A stretch of 64,000 bases of DNA. Origin: Rhinopomastus cyanomelas. Lineage: Eukaryota > Chordata > Aves > Bucerotiformes > Rhinopomastidae. Under the pieces are notes generated by a model, which searched no databases, was not told the DNA's origin, and saw only the letters and a list, made by a program, of their open reading frames with translations. How positions within the stretch are numbered: position 1 is the stretch's first letter; every line of letters starts with the position of its first letter. Location of the stretch: contig VXBP01002352.1 of NCBI GenBank assembly GCA_013400115.1, forward strand, positions 248,001-312,000, read 5' to 3'. The position numbers and the translations under genes were made by a program. Positions 34,799 through 44,706 of this stretch are shown piece by piece.

Positions 34799-37700
34799 AG
34801 GGATTAACAATCCTGGCCCACGTAACACGCAGAAGGTTACAGACTCTCTCTGCCATTTCAGCACATGACCCCAAGGGATCTGACCAAGTGTACTTGGGAG
34901 TGAAGCAGAAATCACAGCCATAAATACTCATGAATTACAAACAGCCAGAATTCAGCAAGTGCAGAACTACACCTCCAGCTGGTACCTTGGGCTGCTTCCG
35001 CTGTGACATCACGTGGAATCACTCTTGCCCTTCCAAACCTGCTCTGCCCAAGAAGCAGAAGTGCTGCCCGTGTCGAGTGCAGCAAATCACAGCTCTTTTT
35101 ATGAATGAGAACTGCTTAAAAAGCTGGGTATTTCTATATTTAGCTTTAAATGATAGTAAATAGTATAAGAAGATCAATCTGTCTTGTTGAGAGTGTAGTG
35201 TTAGGTGGATTTAAGCTAAATTAGAGTAATGTAATAAACCAGTTCTTGTGCTGAATCAGGTCCACGTTCCTTTCTCCAGCAAGGGCACGCAGAGGGTGCT
35301 TTGAGGATGGTGTCAGAGTAAGACTTACTGGAGGGAGCTTTCCCCTGCTGTGCCCTTCCACCACCTGCAGCTCAAGCAGTCGACAGTCTAGCAGTGTTTA
35401 ACACCCCACTTCCGTGAAAACCAGAGCAGTACAAGCTGCTCTATGGAACTGGCCTCCAAGTAGCACTGATATTGTTTTAGCAGCATATCAGACTGTGCCA
35501 ACGCAGAACAAAAGACGCTGCCTCCTCTCAAGAGGCTCCTCAGAGCAAAAAGACAAAAGGGTATTGAACAGATGCGAAGATGAAACACAAGTTAGTGATC
35601 TACCCGAGGCCACGCCACAACTGAAACCTTAACGCTGATCTCTAAGATACTGTCATTAAGACTACTCTGATCCACAACATTCCCATCTCTCTGGGGGCCT
35701 TTGTAGTCCATCTTCTCCCTCCTTTCTTCCACAAATGCCTCGGTGATGTAATACAGGCAAAGAGCAGCGGTGGGTAGCTCTGAAGATAATCTGTGTTGAA
35801 GAGAGTTATTGAAGTTGGTGCCAAGAAAAGATGGAAAAACACTCAGTGCTGCTATCTGGGAATGAGCAGCACTGACAGATCTGAGTGGGCTCGTTAATAA
35901 GAGGACCTGCTGCTTCAGTAGCTAACTGGGAGCTGCAGAGCAGGCTTTGCTGTCTTGGGCCATCTGCATCCAGACGGGCAGTAGTGCTTCCAGCTGAAGA
36001 ACACAAACCCCAAGAGGTGTCATGTGGGTTGAGAGTCCCACCACCTCACTCTACCCTTCCAGTTCCTGCTGCTCAAGCGTGGCCCAGAATTCTCACAGCT
36101 CTTGGTAAGAAACACCTTCATTTTCCACTTTTTGCCTAAAATTGATGGCAGTTACACAGATGCTGTCAGGTACAAGGGCTTCTGTCGCACTCCAAAAGCA
36201 ACTCTTCAGGATTAAAGAGGCCTTATGAGCTGTGATCTCACAGTGTGTGGATGCTCACTTCTCTAAAGTGATGCAGTAGGAGCTAATTTACTCAGTGTAA
36301 ATGCCCGTGATCCATGAAAATGCATAAAGCAAATATGGTTTTCGTCTGATTGTATAATTACTCTTCTGTGAAGCAGAACAAACACTTATTTCTCAAGTAT
36401 TCCCAAGGGCTGTTTGAGACATGGAGTGCTACCAAACACGGCTAAGGTGGTATCTCAGCATAAAGCCAGAAGTTTCAGTGACTAGCAATGAATTGAAGAA
36501 ATGCTCAGTTCCTGTGCCACGGGACAACATAACCCATCACTCCATGTCTACAGTTACTGACACAACTTAAGAAAACACTACCATGATGCTTAACAGTTTC
36601 CTCGTAGCCTTTTTCCCTGATGATATGGAGTGTTAATTGTTCCTTCTAAAACTTAAAGTGGTGACTAGTGTAGCCTTGTTTAAATTCATCTATAGTTTGT
36701 GTTCTTTGCTCTGCCACCCTCCTGTCAGATCCCTAACTCACTGCCGACTTCAGGAGGGCTTTCTGCCTGCTGAAAGGAACAATCCCAGCCATAGAAGAAA
36801 AGCAGAGTTGTCCTGTCCTAGTGACAACGAAGCCTGACCTTTTGTCTCGTTATTAATGAACACAACAGAATGCATCTATTAAATCTGCACTTCTTCATTA
36901 CTCCATATGTTTCCTTTTCCCCAGCCCATGTCTGACGTGTGATAGTAACGCACAGAGCGATTGTCCCTGGTGCCTTCTCCCTTGTGACTTCTTGCCACCT
37001 GCTTCATAGCATTAAACAGATGTAGAAGTGTAAAGCATTACAAAACTCATCCTTTCAATCATTTATCACTTACAAAAACATCACATAAATCCATGGTTAA
37101 GCATTTTGTCTGCTCAGTGTAACGAGGAAAGGCACCGTCGATTTTAGGGAGGTCCTTAAGTTACTCTGTGGGCACAGTAGGGCAGATGATCCATCGCTAT
37201 CACAGGTGACCATTGGGTGTTTTCATTGATTTCATATCCCATCTTGTTTACGTTCTTGCCATGACCACAATATCCCTCTAAGGTGCCAGAAGAATCTCTT
37301 CCAGAGAAATCCTAACGGCAGCATTGCATTATTCATCGTCAAGTGAAGAGGAAAATTTCAATTGCCACTTTCTGGTCAATGTCTAATTAAGAAAAGGGAC
37401 TTCTGAGCCACAGACCAGCGCTGCAAGCATTAAAGGGCAGTTTTCTCAAGATTATGAGTTGCCAGTCTGTCAAGCAGAGTTTTTCTCCAGCTGAACTAAT
37501 TCAGCAGTAGAAGACCCCGACTAGAACAAAGCCCGTGGAATTAGCATCTCGTGTAAGCAAACACATGCCCACTTTGAAGCAAGTGCGATAGGTTCACAAC
37601 TGTGACTGGGGTCAGGTTTAATGGTAGTGAAGTGACAGAGCTTCGGCGCTACTCTTCATTTCAGCTACAGCACACACTGTACGTGCAGAGGAGCCGAAGC

Positions 37701-40700
37701 CCTACAGTGTATTTTAAACAGACCAGTTTACTATAATTGGCACGACCAGTTCAATCTTAACACGGAAAAACTACTGAAATGTAGATGAAGTAATTCTCTG
37801 GCTGCCCAATTAAATGTGAGGGTGTGAAGCGCATATGTACGGAGGCAATTATTTTTGTTTCCCAAATCTTACAGTTTTGATTAGAATTTCTTTGGAGCTG
37901 AGGGTTTATTTTGTCAAGCTTGGCTTTGGCCTGGATTTAGGCTAAGGCCAGGGCATGGGTTTAGGTCCAGTTAAATTGTTTCCTTGAATCAGGCTCTCCT
38001 CATGACTGATTAGTCCAGGCTAATTTTTTGCAAGTCTGAACACGTGAACGGAATTCTAATGGCACTGGGAACTGTATCGGTGATCAGCTCAGGGCAACCG
38101 GTTGGTGTGTGAGTTCTGCTGAAGGAAGAGTCTCCTCACAAGTGATGCTGCCGAAGCTGCCAATGAAATGCAGCGTCGCTGAGTTCCTCATCACTATCTT
38201 CTCATTAGCACAGCAATTTGTACGCTGACCTTGGGGTTTACATAACCTTGGCTGCCTTGTGCCTTAGCCTAGTTTAACAGACGAGTCTAGCCTGCCCGCT
38301 ATTGTTTCTCTGAGGAGAGCCAGGCCACGAGCTTTCAGGTTCCTGAAACACTGAAAGGTCATTGCATCAACTGTTTTATTTATATATGAACTTTAGTATT
38401 TGTGAAAGGTGCCAGCTCAACAATCACGGAGGCAGAATCTTCTGACCTCGGATCATCTGAAGCAAGGGCAGTGGCAACGTGAGCTTGTTTCCTGCCAGCG
38501 TTTCTGTCCTTACTCCGGAGGCACAGCCTGGAGGAAGGGGTTAGTCTCCATACCCATTCCATCATTTCCCAGCTGGAAGTGACAGCTTTGATGGGTTGTT
38601 TTTCCAGTATTGTCCCACCACGACAACTGGGCAAACTCCATCGTCTTGCATTCTAGGAAAGAGCTTTGAGCATTGCCCAGTCTAGAGTCATCTGTGATTT
38701 CAAATGTGATGTTCTTATCCTCAGAAACACAAAGTGTCCATTGGGGAAATGAGTTCACCCTGTGTGTTGACCTCCCAAACCATGTGCAAACATATCCTTA
38801 GGGTCAAATTGGTACGGAGAAGGTTTATTAAACTGAGGTTTTGATATTATTTAAAATGTTATGTTATGAACTCTAAAGGTGACTGGTTCTCCTCGAAGTT
38901 CCCTTCAGTGGAGATTGCTTTTTGTTTGGTCCCCCAGGAATTTTCCTACAAAGCAAAAAGCCCTTATATCTGCTGTTGTTTGCGTAGGAGCTGATGACAC
39001 TGCGGAAAACAAACCGGACAAATGGCCCAAACCATCCTCCCAGTCTTCTGGATGTCACTTCTTCCTCTTCTTCCCTCATTTCCTCAACCTTTAAAATCTT
39101 CCAAAGACGATTTCTATTTAACTAGAAACCCACAGTCTCCCAGCATATAATTACTTCATGTGCTGCACATGGCTGGGAAGTAAAGCTCAGGACACATCAA
39201 AGATATTATCTGCGTCGTGTTGGTGCCACAAGCACCTTACCTTCGGCAACAGCCTCCTTTGTATTTGTAGCACAAAGCATTGATATGCACAGCTACTTTG
39301 GGCTGTAATGACGAGGTGTCTTAATTTGGTTTTTATTATGTGATTAAAGGTACAATAAGGTACGTGCTCAACAAGAGGGAAGACCATTGTTCTGCATCAT
39401 TAAGCTCACAGCGGCCCAAAAAGAAATTGTAGGCAATGTGCCAAAGCCCTTAATGAAGAGGATCTCTTTGAATTATCTATGGATGAGGAAGGGATAAAGC
39501 CTGAGCCCTCGTATAGTTGATCCTCTTTGTGCTCTCTGTTATAAGGGCTAAGAGAGCCAGAGGTACTGGACCTTCTGGAATTGTAATTTATTGAAGCATT
39601 AATTTCCCAGCCACACGAAAGCTCTTGGCCTAATAGAGAAAGTGCAGTTATGTGCTACTATTAATTGTTGAAAGTGTTTTCTCAATTCCTACATCTCAGG
39701 GTCGTGAACTCTTAAAAAATAAGGCTAAGGGGGAAGATTTATGTGTAAGAGTGCCCGGGATTTCCTAAACCCACGTTATACAAATTTTGTCCAACTCAGA
39801 CTTTAAAAAAAGCTGCTTTTAGTTTTCTCAGGAACAGCAACGTCACCTCATCACACAATATTAGGGGTAAGAGGGATGATACAGGATAAAACTGCTCTAA
39901 GAGGTGTCTCTTACTGGTAGGATATCTGAAACTTTTGTCTTTTTATATCCTGTTCTTTTAAATGACAATGATTCCTCATCTCCCGCACCATTAAATTGAA
40001 ATGATTGCTCTGATGCGTAGGTTACATGAGGATGCATTTTTATAGTTCTGGTGACATTTAATTATCTTGACAGGCTCTGTAGCTATGGAATTCCCTCCCT
40101 CCTATCCTGTGAATCAGAGAAATCAAAGTACTACCCTGCTACAATAATTTTGCATGGTAATTTAGATCTGGAATAATCACGGATTATAGTCTCAGGTTTT
40201 ACTAGGTAAGAAAAGCCAGTTTTATAGGATTACACACAACCTCTCACTTGTGTGGGAGCTGAGAGTATTCCAGCCAAGTTTCCCAAAGGGTTTCCATGCT
40301 TAAAGTTACTGATGAATGTTGAGCACTGTGACTCCTCACACTGCTGGATCAAGGCTGCAGCACTTTGCAGGTTGATTTCTAAATCCAAACTACAGCAGAG
40401 ATCTGCACCTGCAGCCAGCACCGGATAGTTCAGAGGTCTCAGATATCAGTGGGACTGCTCCTGTGACGGGTTCTAAGGACATGCATGTAAAGAATGTTGT
40501 CCTGCATCTGTTAGGAGATGTCACTAACTTGCAAAGGTTCTCTGCCACCTTCATTCCACAACAAAAACAGTGCAAGTTTCCTATAAACAATCAGAAAGTG
40601 CACAATCTGTTGCTGTCTCAGTTTGTTCTGGTTGTTGCACTTGTGAGTGCGATTCACCAAGAGTCTCCGAGCCCAGAGTGATTAAAACTTGCTGACCTTG

Positions 40701-41404
40701 GGGCATAAGTGACCTTTGCCACAGGCTCGATGTGAACAGAGGATTCACACAGACAATACCTGGCACCGGCTCTGAAGCTCATTCTCAGTGCAAAATAATG
40801 TCTGAGAAACCTGATTACCTTCCTCTAAAACCCTCCCCACCACCACATGCACAGCAGCTTAGCTAGTGGAAGTGACTCGGTATAAATAGAAGCGACAGCG
40901 AACGTGTCTTCCTATTTGCTCTCACAAGAGTTTTTTTCCTTCTTCCACAAAGTGTCGGTGTCCTTAGGGTGGGTGAGTGAGAATCAGATCAGAACGATGG
41001 TGTTTAAAATTTAATCCCTTCCCTACGAGCGCAACACGCAAACCACATCTTTTATTCACTTTGTTGTCAGTGACATCAGTGTCTGGGCTCTGAAGCAGGT
41101 GGGAGCACAGGGAGGACCACAGGATTTCTCTCACTCCTCTGCTCTGTGGAGCAAATTCCCTCTGCCGGTGAGTGCTCAGCACAGCAGCACCGGGAAACAT
41201 CCCACTCCTCTGGCTGGGGTAACTGTCACTTCTTGATTCTAACCCCCCTGAGCAATAGCAAGGAGGTGAAGTACAGCTGGGGAGTTTATCTGCAGTTTGC
41301 ACAGATCTTCCTGTGATTATTTCAAGAGATCTGTAGGACCAAATCCCTAAACGCCTGGCCGTGGCTTTGCATGGTTCTGTCATGCTGGTTCGGTCCCAGT
41401 TATA

Positions 41405-41483
41405 CAATCATGGACTGGCTTAGGTTGGGAAGGGACCTCAGAGATCATCTAGCTGCACCCCCGTGCCATGGGCAGTGACACCT
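41405..41483 (-). repeat. CR1 LINE 3'-end fragment
   Basis: 'caatcatggactggcttag' and 'gttgggaagggacctcagag', then 'atcatctagctgcaccccc' and 'ccatgggcagtgacacct'. It lies about 640 bp downstream of the alternative first exon, in the same sense as the gene. Confidence 0.85.
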
Positions 41484-42120
41484 GTGACAGAGTGAGGACA
41501 TTCAAACAGAAAAGCAGAAACAACACTTTTGTAGCAGAGGATAAGGTGTTACTGTGTTTTCAGAAAACTTATCAGATGCCAAATGTGAGTAATACGAAGT
41601 CCAAAGCTCTGCAGAGCAGTAGCTTTATTCTGCTGTCAGCTCTGTCAGCTGGCGTGTGGACATCCCACCGTGCAGAAACTACAACAACTAGAGGTAAAGT
41701 TGCAGTGACAGGCACTTACAGACTGAGCCGAGCCCTGAATGCCCTGCACGGAAAGGAGGGTCGGTGTGTACTTGCGATCAGACAGAAAACCTTCCTCACG
41801 CGGCTCTCCTAACACGTGTGTGACCGAGTCACGTCCTTGCCAAGAAACTGGACTTAATACGAACTTGAGAAACTAACCCCAGAGCTCCGCTCTGTGCCCT
41901 GAAGTTTAGCAAGAAGTTGGATGAATATCAGCATACAGCCGCGTATTTGATGCAAAGTGAGAACGGGAAGGGACATCGTACAAACATGACTACACAGACG
42001 TCGGATCAGGCAACCCCCCCCCTTCCATTTCCACGTGTACCGGCAGGTTCTGTTCCCTTTTCCCTGCGCACAAGCCTAGAGGAGAACATTCGCTTTTATA
42101 AACAAAATCCAATTCTTTAC

Positions 42121-42189
42121 CTGACACACTTCATACAGTAACTTGTACTGCTCTTCTTGCTTCTGCAGAGTGCACAAACTGCATCCCAT
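42121..42189 (-). CDS. PDZRN3: PDZRN3 alternative first coding exon (short isoform N-terminus)
   Basis: A 23-codon frame begins Met-Gly-Cys-Ser-Leu-Cys-Thr-Leu-Gln-Lys and ends Tyr-Glu-Val-Cys-Gln at CAG|GTAAAG, phase 0. It therefore joins Val-Asn-Gly of the exon at 24891-25144 in frame. I recall mammalian PDZRN3 and PDZRN4 short isoforms opening with a very similar Met-Gly-Cys peptide. The ATG (42187-42189) has A at -3 and G at +4, and an in-frame TGA lies 36 nt upstream, so it is the only possible start. The product (780 residues) lacks RING, TRAF zinc fingers and half of PDZ1. Gly2 with Cys3 and Cys6 predicts N-myristoylation and palmitoylation; that is inference. Confidence 0.93.
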
Positions 42190-42437
42190 GTTTGAGTGAG
42201 CGGCAGAAAGAGCCTTCCCGATTCACCCGAGCAGCCCCCGCGCTCTGTCAGCGAGCAGACATGCCGATATCCCCCAAAGCCCCGCGAGAGCTGGCAGGGC
42301 CGGACCGGTGCCCGGTGCTGTCTGTGGCACAGGGTGCCGCGGACGAACGGCGCTCCTCTCCTCGTTCCCGTCCGCTCTCCCTCCTTCCCCGGCAGCAGGC
42401 AGCACTCCCTCTGCCGCTGGGCTCCGGCTGCGGCACT
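42190..42437 (-). other. PDZRN3: 5'UTR of the short PDZRN3 transcript
   Basis: The leader is very GC- and CpG-rich, in contrast to the AT-rich intron around it. It carries a single upstream ATG (42260-42262) and an in-frame stop TGA at 42223-42225. The right edge is estimated from the TATA-like box at 42455-42462 and is uncertain by tens of bases. Confidence 0.65.
42248..42262 (-). CDS. Upstream ORF in the short-isoform leader (Met-Ser-Ala-Arg-stop)
   Basis: ATG TCT GCT CGC TGA on the gene strand, ending about 58 nt before the PDZRN3 ATG. It is the only ATG I find in the inferred leader. The -3 base is G, so initiation is plausible, and the short length and spacing favour reinitiation at the main start. 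Translation is not demonstrated. Confidence 0.5.
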   Translation of the reverse strand: MSAR

Positions 42438-42454
42438 GGGCTCCGCTGCGCACG

Positions 42455-42462
42455 CTATATAC
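42455..42462 (-). promoter_or_regulatory. PDZRN3: TATA-like box of the internal promoter
   Basis: The plus strand CTATATAC gives GTATATAG on the gene strand at the upstream edge of the CpG-rich block. Spacing suggests initiation near 42425-42437, where CCCAGTGCC resembles a weak initiator. A TATA box in a CpG-rich promoter suggests regulated, tissue-specific use. Confidence 0.45.
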
Positions 42463-42470
42463 TGCCACTC

Positions 42471-42660
42471 ATGCATATTAATCAGCTCTCATTGACTATT
42501 CATAACAGACAGTGATACAGAAGCTATAATTGCCAGCTATGACAGCTGAAATTTCTCTAATTAACAGGCAAGTGCTCCAGTAGCAGGCATAATAAAAGAC
42601 ACTAACAATTTTGTAAACCATTTTGTAGCAATTACAAATAAACACGGCTACGCTTTACCA
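42471..42660. promoter_or_regulatory. AT-rich promoter-proximal segment
   Basis: About 190 repeat-free bases just upstream of the internal promoter. It contains a POU/octamer-like ATGCATATTAAT, TAATTA-type homeobox cores ('ctctaattaacag'), and 'ccagctatgacagctgaa' with a CAGCTG E-box. The E-box is interesting because PDZRN3 has been linked to myogenesis. No binding evidence is available. Confidence 0.35.
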
Positions 42661-42940
42661 GGGTCCCTCAGGATAATCCTTCACGTGCTGGAGCAAGGCT
42701 GGGGACGGCCAGCTGGAATCTAAGTGACAACGGGGTGAATGGACTGGTACAAAATGCAGCAGTGGTAAAACTGAATGTAGTCGGTGGGATTTATTTTCCT
42801 CCTACTGGGAGGTGTGTGTGGGGGGGGTTGGTGCATCTCACAGCCTCAGTTTTAGTTCAGCCTCAGCCTGAACTAACATTTAACACACAAACAATAAAGA
42901 AAGTCCATCTCTGCTCTGAAAACCCGCCTGCAGCCTTAAG

Positions 42941-43028
42941 GACCTAGGTGATCCTGCTCTGGCAGGGGGATTGGACTGGATGATCTTTCAAGGTCCCTTC
43001 CAATCCCTCATGTTCTGTGATGCTGTGA
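42941..43028 (+). repeat. CR1 LINE 3'-end fragment
   Basis: 'gacctaggtgatcctgctct' and 'ggattggactggatgatctt' followed by 'tgttctgtgatgctgtg'. First member of a cluster about 0.5 kb upstream of the internal promoter. Confidence 0.88.
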
Positions 43029-43108
43029 CCAGAGCACAAGAGATACGTGTGAAAGTATGTGGGTTTAGGGGAAAAAGCCCTCAGTCCTTGGATTAATATT
43101 AACAGATA

Positions 43109-43132
43109 GGATCTTCTATATATATATTATAT
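43109..43132. repeat. AT dinucleotide run
   Basis: 'ctatatatatattatata' directly abuts the 5' break of the CR1 copy at 43133. It may be the insertion site of that copy. Confidence 0.75.
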
Positions 43133-43336
43133 AGGAACTTCTTCCCAGTGAGGATGACAGAGCACTGGAACAGGCTGCCCAGGGGAGTTGTGGAGTCTCC
43201 TTCACTGGAGATGTTTAAGACCCACCTGGATGTGTTCCTGTGTGACTTGGTCTAGGTGATCCTGCTGTGGCAGGGGGATTGGACTAGATGATCTTTCAAG
43301 GTCCCTTCCCATCCCTAATGATTCTATGATGATTCT
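43133..43336 (+). repeat. CR1 LINE, 5'-truncated 3' end
   Basis: 'aggaacttcttcccagtgag' through 'gttgtggagtctccttcac' and 'gatgtgttcctgtgtgactt' to 'gattggactagatgatctt', with tail 'attctatgatgattct'. Well preserved, so comparatively young. Confidence 0.93.
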
Positions 43337-43411
43337 AGATTAGTTTAATATTGATACCAAGTGAAAAATGGGCATCTGTGCTATTTGCTCTCATTATGTT
43401 TGAAAAGTGTA

Positions 43412-43545
43412 AATCACAGAATCACAAAAACATCTAGGTTGGAAAAGACCTGTAAGATCATCAGGTCCAACCCTTAACCTTACTCTTCTCTTTATCACCC
43501 TGTAACAGCTCTCTAAGCACCTCTTCTATATGACTTTTAAACACA
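43412..43545 (-). repeat. CR1 LINE 3'-end fragment
   Basis: 'aatcacagaatcacaaaaac' and 'atctaggttggaaaagacct', then diverged body through 'ctctaagcacctcttctat'. First of three head-to-tail minus-strand fragments. Confidence 0.8.
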
Positions 43546-43652
43546 TCACAGAACCACGGAATTATAGAATCAGAGAATGTTTAGGGGTTGAAAGGGACCT
43601 TGTAAAATCATCTAGTCCAACCTACCAGAGCAGGATGACCTAGCTCAGGTTA
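43546..43652 (-). repeat. CR1 LINE 3'-end fragment
   Basis: 'atcacagaaccacggaatt' and 'atagaatcagagaatgttt', then 'aggggttgaaagggacct', to 'agcaggatgacctagctcag'. It abuts the neighbours on both sides. Confidence 0.85.
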
Positions 43653-43878
43653 TAGAATCGTAGAATCATCATGGCTGGAAAGGACCTCCAAGATCATCTA
43701 GTCTAGATTTCATCCCAACATCTCCCTGACCCCTACACCATGGCTCTAGTGCTCTAGCTACTCTGTTTTTAAACACCTCCAGGGATGGTGACTCCACCAC
43801 CTCCCTAGTCAGCCTGTTCCAGTGCCCAACAAGGGATAGTGACCCAACCTCTTCCCTGGGCAGCCCATTCAGGTTCAT
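43653..43878 (-). repeat. CR1 LINE, 5'-truncated 3' end
   Basis: 'tagaatcgtagaatcatcat' and 'ggctggaaaggacctccaag', then 'aacacctccagggatggtg' and 'cctgttccagtgcccaac'. The last part contains a second 'agtgacccaacctcttccc' block, a small internal duplication of the CR1 sequence. Confidence 0.88.
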
Positions 43879-44068
43879 GTCATGTTTGTTATATTAAAAA
43901 TATAAACCTAACCAGATTATATAAAGATGCCCAATAAAATAAGCATGGAATTTATGACTGTTGGGGATTGGGGTGTCTGTATCCACACCGAGCCTCTGAC
44001 ATAGGGAAAACATCAGTTAACTGCCCAATGAGCTAGGAAAGTGATCCTAATCCTTTGTGGGTATTTTA

Positions 44069-44137
44069 GGTCATAGGCTGGACTTGATGATCTTAGACCT
44101 CTTTTCCAGCCTCAGTAATTCCGTGAGTCTGTGATAA
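44069..44137 (+). repeat. CR1 LINE 3'-end fragment
   Basis: 'aggtcataggctggacttg' and 'atgatcttagacctctttt', then 'cagtaattccgtgagtctgt'. The opposite orientation to the three fragments before it. Confidence 0.82.
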
Positions 44138-44693
44138 TTCCATAAGGTTCCAGTCTGTAGGAAACAGCACCTCCTGTTAGGAGTTTGGATTGGCCGTACC
44201 ATTTCCAATGCCCTAAGTGTTCTGGAGGTGTGTATTTTTTCAGTCCTGATTTCAATGCATCCTGCTGTACAAAGAGGACAGAGCCTGGATCTGGTGCTGT
44301 GCTTATCCAACTGGTTTCTGGCTTTTTGCTCCGTGAGTTTCTGTGAGTGACAATAGAATTGTTGCTTGAGGATCCCCTGCAGCTTCTCCATCCAAACTCA
44401 GTACCAGGTATCATATGGGCAACCCAGTTATCGCTGTAATTGCCCGACTCACAGTTTACATTAAAATAATCAGCTCCTGGCTTTGATTTGACAACTGTTG
44501 ATCCTGTAAGTTGATGAAACAACGGAAGGTAACATTTCCCAAAGTGTTGCCTTATGGTTTTTGTTCCTTTTCATACGGTTAAGCTTCTTCTTAAATAGTC
44601 GTTGTTATTTAAATGTCACGGTTGAGTTCAGGTGCCCGAGTTCAGTCCCGTGTTTTATTAGCAACAGCGGGCAGCTGGATGCGATTAGAACTA

Positions 44694-44706
44694 AACCACA
44701 ACCACG
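44694..44706. promoter_or_regulatory. Paired RUNX-like motifs
   Basis: AACCACA at 44694-44700 and AACCACG at 44700-44706 share one base. The first is a good match to the RUNX core and the second is weaker. Motif-only evidence. Confidence 0.25.

Larger units (their letters stand above)
25145..42120 (-). other. PDZRN3: PDZRN3 intron (17.0 kb) following the alternative first exon
   Basis: The donor is CAG|GTAAAG at the right and the acceptor GCCGCAG at the left. It holds CR1 fragments at 26532-27050, 28441-28516, 30040-30090, 32503-33134, 34460-34503, 34507-34798 and 41405-41483. Between 34.8 and 41.4 kb I see no repeat family or exon. Long transcripts would splice across it from exons beyond the window. 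Confidence 0.85.
42190..42470 (-). promoter_or_regulatory. PDZRN3: CpG-rich internal promoter of PDZRN3
   Basis: This is the densest GC/CpG block of the window, with runs such as 'ccgcggacgaacggcg' and 'cccgcgctc', sitting directly over the alternative first exon. On the gene strand a TATA-like GTATATAG lies at 42455-42462, about 25-30 nt from the expected start. Further upstream the DNA turns AT-rich with a POU-like ATGCATATTAAT (42471-42482) and a CAGCTG E-box (42543-42548). The exact start site is not visible. Confidence 0.75.

Noticed and set aside
42117..42476. 119-codon minus-strand open frame over the internal promoter
   Set aside because: It is in a different frame from the Met-Gly-Cys exon and runs past the splice donor into the intron; it opens only because the DNA is GC-rich.
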